A stretch of DNA of 64,000 nucleotides from Myotis daubentonii. Taxonomy: Eukaryota > Chordata > Mammalia > Chiroptera > Vespertilionidae. Both the position numbers and the translations under genes were made by a program. The notes under the pieces were generated by a model, which worked only from the letters and a program-made list of their open reading frames with translations, was not told the origin of the DNA and did no database searches. Position 1 is the stretch's first letter; every line of letters begins with the position of its first letter. The stretch spans positions 94,500,641 through 94,564,640 of the forward strand of contig NC_081846.1 in assembly GCF_963259705.1 (NCBI RefSeq), given 5' to 3'. Below, in pieces: positions 38,731-50,104 of the stretch.

Positions 38731-39324
38731 TCTATACTAATAAAAGGGTAATATGCTAGTTAGACCAGGTCGACCGGACATCTTCCAGACGTCCACCTAC
38801 CTTCCAGACAGTTACGGGGCGATCAGGCTGGCAAGCAGTGGCAGTTAGGGGCAATCAGGCAGGCCAGTAGGGGAGCAGTTAGGGGGCGGCCAGGTTGGCA
38901 GGGGGGCAGTTAGGGGGCAACCAGGCCAGCAGAGGGGCAGACAGGGAATGACCAGGCAAGCAGGAGACCTGTTAGGGGGCAACCAGGCAGGCAGGGGACC
39001 AGTTAGGGGGTGATCAGGCCAGCAAGCAGAGGCAGTTAGGGGCAATCAGGCACGACATCAGGAAGGCAGTTAGGGGGCGACTAGGCCAGCAGGAGGGCAG
39101 TTAGAGGGCAGTCAGGCCAGCATGGGGGCAGTTAGGGAGTGATCAGGCAGGCAGGTAGAATGGTTAGGGGTGATCAGGCAGGCAGGCAGGTGAGGGATAG
39201 GAGCCAGCGGTTCCGGATTGTGAGAGGCAGTCAGACATCCCCTGAGGGGTCCCATATTAGAGGGTGCAGGCCCGGCTAAGAGACCCCTCCCCCAGTGCAC
39301 AAATTTCATGCACCGGGCCTCTAG
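38731..39324 (+). mobile_element. Non-autonomous Helitron, second of tandem pair
   Basis: Begins TCTATACTAATAAAAGGG right after the previous CTAG and ends CAAATTTCATGCACCGGGCC then CTAG. The interior is a minisatellite. Confidence 0.94.
38815..39190. repeat. Minisatellite, period about 30 bp
   Basis: Around 12 imperfect units of GGCAGTTAGGGGGCGACCAG followed by GC(A/C)GGCAGG. Confidence 0.88.
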
Positions 39325-39570
39325 TATCTAGCTTAATAGTTTTGAAAATCATTGTTATTGCAATTATCAAAACAAATTTTTAGCTGAATTCTACGAATAT
39401 GCGAGTTTGTTTATCCACTCACCAATTCAGGGACATTTAAATTGTTTGCAGTACTTGGCAACTTGAACAAAATTACTATAAACATTTGTGTGCAGTTCTC
39501 ATGCAAACATTTTCATTTTTCCTGGATAAATATCTAGTATTGAAACTTCTGGGTCATGTAAGTTCACACT

Positions 39571-39712
39571 TAACTTTTTTTTAATGTTTTTAATTGAATT
39601 AAGAGGGAAGGACGGAGGGGAAAACATTGATATGAGAGAGATACATCATCGGTTTCCTAAACCTGCAACCCAGATGCATGCCCTTGACCAGGAATGGAAC
39701 CAGTGACCCTTT
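39571..39712 (-). mobile_element. Ves-like SINE fragment
   Basis: Tail and body only (GAATTAAGAGGGAAGGACGG to GACCAGGAATGGAACCAGTG); the tRNA head is missing. Confidence 0.8.
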
Positions 39713-39954
39713 TGTTTCTCTGGAGGAAAACAATGAATGGCCAAGGCAATTTACAGTTAACTTTATTGGGAAACTGCCAAACTGCTTCAAAGTGGCTTTA
39801 CTATTTGGCATTCCACCAGCAATATATGAATGTTCCAGTAGCACTACTTTCTCACTAACACTTGGTATTGCCAGCTAGCACAAAGTAACGGTTGTTTGTT
39901 TTCTTGGTCACTCTAACAGGTGGTTTTAATTTGCATTTCACTAATGATGTAGAG

Positions 39955-40179
39955 CAGTGCTTCTCAACCTTCCTAATGCCGCGACCCTTTAATACACTTC
40001 CTCATGTTCTGGTGACCCCCAATTTCATTGTTACAAATTGAACATAATTAAAGCATAATGATTAATCACAAAAAAACAATGTGTTATTATATATGTTTTT
40101 TCCGATGGTCTTAGACGACCCCTGTGAAAGGGTCGTTCAACCCCCAAAGTGGTCACAACCCACAGGCTGAGAACCGCTG
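39955..40179 (-). mobile_element. SPIN-type hAT element
   Basis: CAGTGCTTCTCAACCTTCC to GGCTGAGAACCGCTG, with duplications ATGTAGAG/ATGTAGAC. Confidence 0.9.
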
Positions 40180-40397
40180 ATGTAGACTATGTTTTCAAGT
40201 GCTTATTTGCTACCAATATCTTGTCCATCACAGCTTTTCCCTATTTTTTTAATTGTGTTGTTTCCTTATTGTTGTTTTATGAATTCTCTCTGTAATCTAC
40301 ATACAAATCCTTTGTCAAATATGTGATTTACACATGTTTTCTCTCAGTCTGCCACTTTTCATTACCTTAATAGTATTTTTCAAAGAGGACAAGTTTT

Positions 40398-42983
40398 AGA
40401 GAAAACCAAAACGACGGCATAGGTAAACACCGGAAATTGCTGCCTCGCACAAGCACTTCAAAAATACAACTAAAAGCCGAAACCGGTTTGGCTCAGTGGA
40501 TAGAGCGTCGGCCTGCGGACTGAAGGGTCCCGGGTTCGATTCCGGTCAAGGGCATGTACCTGGGTTGCGGGCACATCCCCAGTGGGAGATGTGCAGGAGG
40601 CAGCTGATCGATGTTTCTCTCATCATCGATGTTTCTAACTCTCTATCTCTTTCCCTTCCTCTCTGTAAAAAATCAATAAAATATATTTTTTAAAAAAAAA
40701 TACAACTAAAAGACAAAACGGACATCATCCAGAACCACAGGAAGGCTGGCTAAGTGGAAATTCTACAACTAGAAGGAAAGAGAAAAGCACACTGAGACTC
40801 AGAGTAGGTGCGGAAGTAAAGTGCAGAGGTACGGAGGCGCACGTGGAAGGGGCTGGCAACTGAGGATGTGGTTGTCTTCTTCAATCAGGAGGGAGTCTCA
40901 AGCTCCCGACTGATCTGAACTCCAGTTCAAGGCAAGTCTCTGGAGACCCAGACTCATACGGGGAGAAAATGGACTGTCTGGCATCGGTCGGAACTCAAGG
41001 GCGGCTTTCTCTCAGAGGTGCTTGCAGCGATTACTGGGACACTGAGACTCGGGGCCTCTTAGGGTAGGACTAAGGATCAGCCATAGCTGTTTGCTCCACC
41101 TTGTTGATTCCCTGAGACCTCGCCCTATCCACGCTGTGCACAGAGGCTTTTGCGTATGAAAGGCCTGGCCCTTTGCAATCTGAAAATTACCTAACAAACT
41201 GCAGCTGGGTCAGAGAGACCCAGAACTTCCAAAAGAAGGCCCAAGGCCCCACAGCAACTTGCACTGCTTCCCATCTGGGCCTCATCTGGACACCTCCAAA
41301 CCCCACACAAAGAAGAGGAACCTGCAGATCTCTCTGTAGCTCCTGCTAGGTAGCCTCAGGCAGAGGCTAAATTAGCACCTCCTTAGAGATCCATGAGCCA
41401 GTGTACCCAGTGGTCAGAGTGGGACCATCCAGATTATAACTCCTCAGGTCCATAAGGGACATACTCAGGAGGCAGACTCAGTGAGCACCAAAGCCCCACT
41501 GAAGCAAGCCTTGCCCCAGAAGGGTGTCTCCAGCACAGAAGTTCTCCCACTGCAGACACGGCTGATTCTCACAGCCAATTGGCCTGGAGGTCAATTCCTC
41601 TAAGTGATACCAACTACAATCAAGGCTTAACTACAACAAGACTGTGCACAAAGCCCACAAAGGGGTGCACCAAGAGTGTCCACTTCAGGTAATTGGGGAG
41701 GCTGAGCCACTGGGCCCTATGGGACACCTAGCACACAAAGCCACTCTATCAACACAGGGAAGCAGTCAAAATGCGGAGACAAAGAAACAGGTCAAAAATG
41801 ACAGAAATGGAGGAAAGCAAACTACAGGATACATTGTTAAAAACCACACTTAAAAGGTATTTCAAGAATTTTCTAGAAACCGCCGATAAATTTAGTGAGA
41901 CCCTCAAGATATTAGTAAGACCCTCGAGGATATGAAAAAAGGACCAATCAGAAATTAAGCATACACTGAATGAAATAAAGAATATTATACAGAATTCTAA
42001 CAGCAGACTACAGGATCACAAGAGTCAAGTCAAAGATTTGAAATACGAAGAAGAAAAAACACCCAACCGGAAAAACAAAAAGAAAAAAGAATCCAAAAAT
42101 ATAAAGATAGTATAAGGAGCCTCTGGGACAACTTCAAGCGTACCAACATCCGAATTATAGGGGTGCCAGAAGATGAGAGAGAGCAAGATATTGAAAACCT
42201 ATTTGAAGAAATAATGACAGAAAACTTCCCCTACCTGGTGAAAAAAAATTGACTTACAAGTCCAGGAAGTGCAGAGAACCCCAAACAAAAGGAATCCAAA
42301 GAGGACCACACCAAGACACATCATAATTAAAATGCCAAGAGCAAAAGACAAAGAGAGAATCTTAAAAGCAGCAAGAGAAAGAAACTCAGTTACCTACAAG
42401 GGAATACCCATACGACTGTCAGCTGATTTCTCAACAGAAACTTTGCAGGCCAGAAGGGAGTGGCAAGAAATATTCAAAGTGATGAATGCCAAGAACCTAC
42501 AACCAAGATTACTTTACCCAGCAAAGCTATCATTCAGAATTGAATGTCAGATAAAGAGCTTCACAGATAAGAAAAAAACTAAAGGAGTTCATCACCACCA
42601 AACCAGTATTATATGAAAATGCTGAAAGGTATCCTTTGAGAAGAGGATGAAGAAAAAGGTAAAGATACAAATTAGGAACAACAAATACACATCTATCAAT
42701 AAGTGAATCTGAAAATCATGTGAAAAAATAATCTGATGAACAGAATAAACTGCTGAATAGAATAGAATCAGGGGCATAGAAAGGAGGTGGACTATTCTTG
42801 GGGGGGAAAGGGGTGTGGGGGTTGCAGGAAGAGACTAGACAAAAATCGTGCACCTATGGATGAGGACAGTGGGTGGGGGGTAAGGGTAGAGGGGAGGTAT
42901 GGGGGGGGGAACAACTGTATTAATCTGAACAATAAAGATGTAATTTCAAAAATTAAAATAAAATAAAGGCATAATGACAAAAA
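40398..42983 (+). mobile_element. HAL1 half-LINE copy 3, long 5' UTR
   Basis: Starts AGAGAAAACCAAAACGACGG; target duplication AAAGAG(G/C)ACAAGTTTT. Its 5' UTR is longer than in the other copies. ORF1 (from ATG 41771) is broken by several frameshifts; the C-terminal half reads open at 42269-42616. A few extra bases between two A-rich tracts precede the right flank. Confidence 0.9.
40477..40696 (+). mobile_element. Ves SINE nested in HAL1
   Basis: Perfect duplication AAAATACAACTAAAAG; the sequence looks young. Confidence 0.96.
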
Positions 42984-43308
42984 AAAGAGCACAAGTTTTT
43001 AACTATAATGAAATCTTAATAATTTATTGTTTTTTATCTTATTTAAGCCAAGGTTACAAATACAAAGACTTTCCTGTGTCCTCTTCTGCCAATTTTATTG
43101 TTACACATTTTACATTTAGATCTATGATCTATTTTGAATTCATTTCTACATTAGGTATTAGGGATAGGCTGAGATTCTCTCCTTTTTACTCACATAATAC
43201 CTAATTGTTCTGGCATTGTATGCTTGAAAAAAAGACTCTTTTTCCTACAAAGTCACCGTTGTTAAAATCAACGGACTGTATTTTGTCACGGTCTACCTCG
43301 GTATCTTT

Positions 43309-43505
43309 TTTAATGTATTTTTTATTGATTTCAGCAAGGGAAAGGAAGGTAGAAACATTAATGATGTGAATCATTATCAACTGCTTCCTGCACACCCCAC
43401 ACTGGGGTTCAAGCTTACAACCCACGCATGTGCCCTGACCGGGAATCGAACCATGACTTCCTCGTTCATAGGTCAATGCTCAATCACTGAGTGACGCCAG
43501 CTGGA
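43309..43505 (-). mobile_element. Ves SINE
   Basis: Minus copy; flanks CTACCTCGGTATCTTTT and CTACCTCAATACCTTTT. Confidence 0.92.
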
Positions 43506-43517
43506 CTACCTCAATAC

Positions 43518-43742
43518 CTTTTTTTTTTTTAATATATTTTATTGATTTTTTACAGAGAGGAAGGGAGAGAGATAGAGTGTTAGAAACATCAATGAGAGAG
43601 GAACATTGATCAGCTGCCTCCTGCACATCTCCTACTGGGGATGTGCCCGCAACCCAGGTACATGCCCTTGACCGGAATCGAACCTGGGACCTTTCAGTCC
43701 GCAGGCCAACGCTCTATCCACTGAGCCAAACTGGTTTCGGCA
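43518..43742 (-). mobile_element. Ves SINE
   Basis: Full-length minus copy sitting in the right-hand flank of the preceding Ves. Confidence 0.94.
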
Positions 43743-44800
43743 ATATCTTGATTACTGTAACTTTATAGAATGTCTTAAAATCAGCTAGATTTCTGATCAC
43801 AGTCTCCAATATGTTGTTCTTTATCAAAAGTATTTTAGCAATTTATGTTCCTTTGCCATTCTATAATTTCAAAGTGCAGCTTATTGTTCATAATCTACAA
43901 AAAAATTATTGAAGTCTGATCTTAATAGAGTTTTCAAAATCACAGGCAGGTAATTCTCGAATTATTAAGGCCTTCTTTAATTTCTTTCATCAGTATTTTG
44001 TAGTGTTCAGAATACAAATCCTATACACATTTTTGTCAGATTGATGTATTTTTGGGGGTGCTATTTTTTACTGATTTCCACAATTTGTATACATTGCCCA
44101 TATATCCTCCAATCTTGTTAAAACTCACTAGATCTAGAAACATTTTTGTAGATTCCTTGAGGTTTTCTGCATAAACAATTATGTCATCCACAAATAGGGG
44201 CAATTTTATTTCCTCTTTTATGTCCTAAAAGGCCTTTTATTTCTTTGTCTTGCCTTACCGCACTTGGAGGAGAAAGCATTTAGTCCTTCGCCATTATGTA
44301 TAACACTAGCTCGATATTTGCAGATGCCCTTTATTACGGAAAAGAAAATCCCCTTCTAGTATGTAAGGACTTTTTATCATGAAGTATGAAGAATTATTGT
44401 CAAATGCTTATTCTCCACTAAAACAGATGAACATTTGGTTTTTCTTAGTCTATTACTAAATTACTCCAAATGGTTTTCAAATGTTGAACAGCCATGATTC
44501 CCCAGAATGAATCTCACTTGGTCATGACTATCCTTTTATTTTTTTTTTCATTTTTGATTTTTGTTTTGTTTTGTTTTAACCCCCCTCCCCTTGACATTCC
44601 CCCGGCATCCCCTACCCCCCAGTGTCTTGTGTCCATTGGTTATTCTTATATGCATGCATATAAGTCCTTTGGTTGATCTCTTAACCACTCCCCCAAACCC
44701 TCCCCAGGCTTCCCACTGTAGTTTGACAGTCTGTTCAATGCTGCTCTGCCTCTGCATCTATTTTTGTTCATCAGTTTATATTGGTCTTTATTATCCGTTT

Positions 44801-45120
44801 CAACCTCACCAGGGCCGTCACAACCTCACCGGAGCCATTTTGACCTCACCGGGGCCGTTTCGGCATCACCGGGGCCATCCCAACCTCACTGGGGCCTTTT
44901 CTACCTCACCGGGGCCGTCTCAGCCTCACCAGGGACACTTCGATATCACCGGGGCCGTTTTGGCCTCACCAGGGACATCTCAACCTCACTGGGGCCGTCC
45001 CGACCTCACCGGGGCCATTACAACCTTACTGGGGCCGTCTCGACCTCACCAGGGCTGTCTCGAACTCACCGGGGCCTTTCCGACCTCACCGGGGCCATCC
45101 CAGCCTCGCCGGGGCAACAC
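44801..45120. repeat. VNTR: 16 units of exactly 20 bp
   Basis: Each unit resembles CGACCTCACCGGGGCCGTCT; all 16 keep the same length with substitutions only. There are no spacers. Confidence 0.97.
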
Positions 45121-45350
45121 GAAGTTTGGCATTGTCTTTTGTTGGGCGGTTCCTTGCTGGACAAAATCTCCAGGCGTTCTTGGTGGCTAAATATCTGGTA
45201 TGCTTGCTTGGATTTCGTTTTCTACTAAGTGCACAGACTGCTTGTCTGCCGTCTCCCAGCGTCCCATCTGAGACTGGAACTGGTGGACATGCTTGTGCGT
45301 TTGCTGGTACAGCGGTTCCAGGTCGCCGGCCCAGCCGGGTCCGGCTCCGG
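45115..45350 (-). pseudogene. GOSR2: GOSR2 (membrin) mRNA-derived fragment inside retroposon
   Basis: GOSR2 is a Golgi SNARE of the cis-Golgi and ER-Golgi transport. The minus-strand frame reads [40 protein letters not shown], and, after a 2-base deletion and stop (about 45190), ERLEILSSKEPPNK in another frame. This matches the first 60 or so residues of membrin as I know them. The start codon is CTG (45321-45319) instead of ATG. About 30 bases of GC-rich 5' UTR precede it. Coding sequence from several exons is contiguous, so a spliced mRNA was the source. It ends where the VNTR begins. Confidence 0.85.
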
Positions 45351-46376
45351 CTTCCTCCAAACCTGATTCTGCTTCTTGAGTGTGTCCCTTTTGGATGCGA
45401 GGAGTTGAAATCTGCAGTTTGTTGGGTTGGGCTCTGTACTTGGTGCCTCTGCACATCCTACACAGTCTCAATGCTCTTCTTTCTATGCGAGGAGTTGAAA
45501 TCTGCATTTTGTTGGTTTGGGCTCTGTACTTGGTGTCTGTGCACATTCTACTCAGTCTCAGTGCTCTTCTCTCTTTCCTTCCACTTGTAGAGCTTCCACT
45601 GGGCCAGCTTTACCATGGTTCCATCTGATAGCTGTTTGTCCTATAGTTGGTAGTCTCGGTGTTGTTGTGGGAGGCAGCACGCACAGGTCTGTACCTTACG
45701 CCTCCATCTTGGTTCTCTTGGGTCTGCTTCTTGAGTGTGTCTCTTTATGGGTGCGAGGAGTTGAAGTCTGCAATTTGTTGGGTTATGCTGCAAAAGCGCA
45801 GGTGGGTCTTTTTGTGCCACTGGCACAGCTTGGATGGGGATGTAAATTGAGTAGGGCGTGGTCCCAGGGAGTCACGGGGCGGAGCAAATAGCAATGGCAT
45901 CTCCGTGGCTCCTCCCCTCTCTGGGACTCTGGGACTTCGTGTCACCTAGTGCCGGCTGCGCAATAGAGCCTCCCTCGCTTTCCGACCGCTGCAAGGCCGT
46001 GCCGCCTCTCCCCTTAGGGTCTGGTGCCTCACGATCTCACCCTGAACCAGCCCAGTAGATTCGAAAGTTTGTAACCCCTTCCGATTGAAAAAAAACCGTG
46101 CATCCAGTTGCAGCCCGCCTGGCATGCGACTCTGTACCTCTGTTCTTGGCGCCTCTGTAGCTCCTACTCAGTCTCTGCTCTTCTTTCTTTCCTTCCAGTT
46201 GTAGAGCTTCCACTGGGCCAGCTTCCCATGGTTCTGAATGGTAACTGTTTATCTTAAGGTTGGTAGTTTCAATGATGTTGTGGGAGGCAGCATGCACAGG
46301 TCTACACCCTATGCCGCCATCTTGGTTCTCTCTGATTATCCTTTTATATATTGCTGGATTTTAAATACTGAAATTT

Positions 46377-46556
46377 TTAAAGATCTATTTTTATTGATTT
46401 CAGAGAAGGAGAAGGGGAGGGGGAGAGAGATAGACACATCAATGATGAAAATCATTCACCAGCTTCCTCCTGCACTCCCCACATAGGGATTGAGCCTGTA
46501 ACCATGACCTCCTGGTTCACAGGTCAACACTCAACCACTAAGCAACACCGGCCAGG
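46377..46556 (-). mobile_element. Ves SINE
   Basis: Minus copy with head complement CAACACCGGCCAGG. Confidence 0.9.
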
Positions 46557-47118
46557 CTGAATTACTAAAATTTTTGTGTGACTTTTGCATCTGTGTTCAT
46601 GAGGGATACTGATGTAGTCTCTTTATAATATCTTTTATCAGGTTTTGTATCAAGCCTCATATGAGATGGGAGGTGCTCCTTCTAATATTTTCTGGGAGAG
46701 ACAGAATAGACATTGTTAAGTAGTGAAAGGACTTTATCCACACGTACCATTCCCTCCTTAAATATATAAAGAACTCACCTGTAAAACCATTGGGACCTAA
46801 AGTTCCCTTTGTTGGAAGGTTTTTAACCATGAATGCAGTTTCTTTAAAAAGTATAGGGCTGTTCAGGTTATCTATTTCTTAAATGAGTTTTGGTAATTTG
46901 TCTTTGAAGGAATTAATCAATTCCACTCAACTTGTCAAATTTGGGGGGAACAGAGCTGTTAATGATACTCCCTTATCATTTTAATGTCTCTGAGATCTAT
47001 AATGATAGGCCCCTCCTTTGTTCCTGATGTTAACTTGGGCCTCCCCCTCTCTAACCTCTTCCTATCTTGATCTCCTTGAACAGTGTATCATAATTTGAAG
47101 TAAAAAATGGGTTCCATC

Positions 47119-47341
47119 ATCCTAGCCAGTTTTGCTCAGTGGATAGAGCGTCAGCCTGCAGACTGAAGGGTCCCAGGTTCAATTCTGGTCAAGGGCACAT
47201 ACCCAGGTTGCAGACTTGGGTATGTGCAGGAGGCGTGCAGGAGGCAGCTAAAAAATTATTCTCTCTCACATTGATGTTTCTTTCTCTCCTCTCTCTCTCT
47301 CTCTCCCTCTCTGAAATCAATAAAAATATATATAAAAAAAA
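47119..47341 (+). mobile_element. Ves SINE
   Basis: Head CTAGCCAGTTTTGCTCAGTG; (CT)n tail, A tail. Confidence 0.93.
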
Positions 47342-47698
47342 ACACTGTAAAATTTCACACTCAACTTGTTAAACAGAAATCAGAATTCAGTTTCTTAAAA
47401 AAATATTTCTCCATTCAAGTATATAGTATATGTATAATCTTTCTAAGGCAATAGAGGTTCTACTCAATCTCCTTTAATGACCAGATAAATTTATAAATGG
47501 CAAAAATATAAATTCAGTTGCTTGTTCTATGTTGAAGTAAGTTTTCAACCAAAATCCTAGGATAGTTTTTAATTACAAGCTCTGTAAGAGTGAAAGACAA
47601 TATGCATGCTACATATTTAAGAGATGAAGAATTCAATCAAATATGATATTTCTAGTGAACTGACATCAGCTTCAACATTAATTATCTATATATCTACA
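47342..47698. other. Intronic sequence, nothing recognised
   Basis: AT-rich; no repeat identified. Confidence 0.5.
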
Positions 47699-47800
47699 TT
47701 CTATATATATAAAAGCCTAATATGCAAAGTATTCCCTCAGGAGTTCCACCGACCTGGAGTTCAATCGCTCACTATGACATGTGCTGACCACAATTTACTT
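47699..47800 (+). mobile_element. Helitron 5'-end fragment
   Basis: TCTATATATATAAAAGCC, AATATGCAAAG and GTTCAATCGCTCACTATGAC are a HeliBat 5' end. No 3' terminus follows. Confidence 0.85.
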
Positions 47801-47869
47801 AAAAGTCCCATTGTTGGACCAATGAATTGTTTTAAAATATACCCTACTAAAATTCAACTGCACTGATCA

Positions 47870-48096
47870 TCTTTTTTTTTTGATATCTTATTTTCTTATT
47901 GATTTTTTACAGAGAGGAAGGGAGAGGGATAGAGAGTTAGAAACATCCATGAGAGAGAACCATCGATCAGCTGCCTCCTGCACACTCCCTACTGGGGATG
48001 TGCCCGCAACCAAGGTACATGCCCTTGACCGGAATCAAACCTGGGACTTTTGAGTCCGCAGGCCGACGCTCTATCCACTGAGCCAAACTGGTTCAG
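47870..48096 (-). mobile_element. Ves SINE
   Basis: Full-length minus copy; duplication CTGATCATCTTT. Confidence 0.95.
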
Positions 48097-48960
48097 GCTG
48101 ATCATCTTTATACACAACACTTTTTCCTTAGAACCATTTATTTCCATCATAACAAAGAGGAATTATTGAAGTGAAATAATTTTTGAAGCTTCAGGTACAC
48201 TACCCTTTCTTATCTTATGTATCTTGCTTTTGGGAATAAATCTATATTTAGATATTTGTCACTTGCCTTCCATATGACTAGGTTCAGGGGGAAAAAAACC
48301 CTACACATTTTAATTGTTTCAATTTTTAATTAAAAGGCATACTTCTTATATCACTGGAGTTAACAATAAGAAAAAGCTTAATAGGAAAAACACTGCTTCC
48401 CTGTGCTCAAACTACAATGAATCCTCCTTAAAGATTCCGAATTTGCAAATTTGTCTACCCACTGAAATTTATCTGCAGCCCCAAAGTCAATACTTGTAAT
48501 CTTTGGTGGTTATTTATAAACATGCAAAGAGCAGCAAAAATCTGAATCACACAGAGCTCTTTTCCAGCTAACGACTAATCAGGTGGTGGTCTGCCTTCTT
48601 GTTTCCACTCTCATACTGTAAGGAAGTGTTCTTTTGCAATTTATTAAATGTCATGTTTTTAACAAATTTGTTCTTTTTATTTATTATTTTGCTGCTTAAA
48701 ATGGCACCCAAATGTTGTGCTGAAGTTCTGTATAATGTTCCTAAGCACAAGAAGGTTGTGATATGCCTTAAGGATAAAAAATATGGTTAAACAGGCTTGG
48801 TTCTGGCATTGGTTCAGGCATGAGCTGTAATGAATCAATAACATACATTAAATAAAGTATCTTTAATCAGGAACACACATAAAACAAGCTTATGGTTTGA
48901 TTGGCTGATGCAAATGTTACCGGAGCCTCCCAGAAATCTAACCCTGCATTTCCCCTAAAG
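48097..48960. other. Intronic sequence; possible relic of a transposase at 48700-48790
   Basis: A short frame MAPKCCAEVLYNVPKHKK recalls N-termini of CENP-B-like transposases, but only about 29 codons survive. Low confidence; the rest is unrecognised. Confidence 0.3.
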
Positions 48961-49151
48961 CAGGGGTAAGGAACCTTTCTTTCTGCCAAGGGCCATTTGG
49001 GTATTTATAACATCACTTGTGGGCCATACAAAATTATCAACTTAAATATTAGCCTGCTACATTTGATCAATTAACTCACCCCTAATGCCTTGATAGGCCC
49101 AGACCAAATGGTTTTATGGGCCTTATGCAGGACAGATGTTCCCAACCCCTG
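48961..49151 (+). mobile_element. hAT MITE
   Basis: CAGGGGTAAGGAACC to TTCCCAACCCCTG; same family as 3340 and 36321. Confidence 0.88.
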
Positions 49152-49641
49152 CCTGAGAGCAACAGGTCAATATTTGCTAGTTCACTGTTGGCAGTAACTT
49201 TGGAGAGCATAACTACCATCAGTAACAAGGATCAACTGGGGTTGACAGGACTAACTAGTCACAAGAAAAAAAAAATAGAATTGGATGGTACACACAATGC
49301 AAGGATATTCTCACTCTCTTTTGAAATTTCCTTCAACTACAGAAGCCCTTCCTCAAGTCACATCTAAGAAGCAAATTCAAGATATACAGCAAAGTTGTAC
49401 CACTCTAATATTATTCATCACTCCTCCACAGAATATCTAAACCTTGGGTGATGGAGTACAATATCAACAGAGTGCAAAGGGCAATGAACTAGGGAAGCTA
49501 GGACTCTATGGACGTGTCGGGCAACTTCCTTTCTTACCTCGAAGAAATTCTAACACCTCTGGGTATTGGCTCAATCTTAAAATTAAGGAGCAGGATTACG
49601 GACTATTAACATCATTCAATACTTAAAAGTTGTAAAGCACA
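49152..49641. other. Intronic sequence, nothing recognised
   Basis: No repeat identified. Confidence 0.5.
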
Positions 49642-49870
49642 GCCCTAACCAGTTTGACTCAGTGGATAGCGTGTCGGCCTGCGGACTCAAGGGTCCCCAG
49701 TTCGATTCCGGTCAAGGGCATGTACCTTGGTTGCGGGCACATCCCCAATAGGGGGTGTGCAGGAGGCAGCTGGTCGATGTTTCTCTCTCATGGATGTTTC
49801 TAACTCTCTTTCCCTCTCCCTTCCTCTCTGTAAAAAATCAGTAAAATATTTTTTAAAAAAATAAAAATAG
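49642..49870 (+). mobile_element. Ves SINE, first of an adjacent pair
   Basis: Full-length copy whose A-rich tail runs straight into the next Ves head. One duplication AAAAGTT(G/A)TAAAGCACAG encloses both. Confidence 0.94.
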
Positions 49871-50104
49871 CTGAACCGGTTTGGCTCAGTGGATAGAGCG
49901 TCGGCCTGCAGACTCAAGGATCCGAGGTTCAATTCCTGTCAAGGACATGTACCTTGGTTGCAGGCACATCCCCACTGGGGGGCGTGCAGGAGGCAGCTGG
50001 TTGATGTTTCTCTCTCATCGATGTTTCTAACTCTCTATCCCTCTCCCTTCTTCTCTGTAGAAAATCAATAAAATATATTTAAAAATAAAAAAATAAAAAT
50101 AAAA
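49871..50104 (+). mobile_element. Ves SINE, second of an adjacent pair
   Basis: Full-length copy with head CTGAACCGGTTTGGCTCAGT. Confidence 0.94.

Larger units (their letters stand above)
44540..46335 (-). mobile_element. Chimeric retroposon: L1-type 5' UTR, GOSR2 mRNA piece, 20-bp VNTR, L1-like 3' end
   Basis: In its own sense (right to left): AGAGAACCAAGATGGCGGCA at 46335 starts an L1/HAL1-like 5' UTR. A second start-like AGAACCAAGATGGAGGCG at about 45718 indicates two monomers. Tandem pieces with GCGAGGAGTTGAAATCTGCA (complement) follow, then a GOSR2-derived segment (45350-45115), sixteen 20-bp units (45120-44801), and a 3' part like L1 3' UTRs (ATATGCATGCATATAAG, GGACACAAGACACTGGGGGG) ending in (AAAAC)n and poly(A). 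TATCCTTTTAT flanks both ends. It has no ORF1 or ORF2, so it would depend on L1 proteins in trans. Confidence 0.82.
39325..47118 (-). mobile_element. Old L1 ORF2 region, antisense, fragmented by later insertions
   Basis: Pieces at 39325-39570, 39713-39954, 40180-40397, 42984-43308, 43743-44539, 46336-46376 and 46557-47118 run colinearly through the antisense of L1 ORF2. Landmarks: GGTTTTAATTTGCATTTCAC, TTTATGAATTCTCTCTGTA, TTTGAATTCATTTCTACATT, ATGTCATCCACAAATAGGGG, TAAAACCATTGGGACCTAAA. It is diverged and has no usable frame. The interruptions are listed separately. Confidence 0.85.

Noticed and set aside
40496..40693. tRNA gene
   Set aside because: A- and B-box-like motifs belong to Ves SINE heads; there is no cloverleaf.
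44801..45120. CRISPR-like array
   Set aside because: Units are contiguous with no spacers, in a mammalian genome.
44561..45228. Two overlapping frames with SPGPSRPHRGH-type repeats
   Set aside because: They are translations of the 20-bp VNTR; unit length is not divisible by three and both frames stay open by composition.
48706..48790. Gene encoding MAPKCCAEVLYNVPKHKK
   Set aside because: Only about 29 codons, then a stop; at most a transposase relic.
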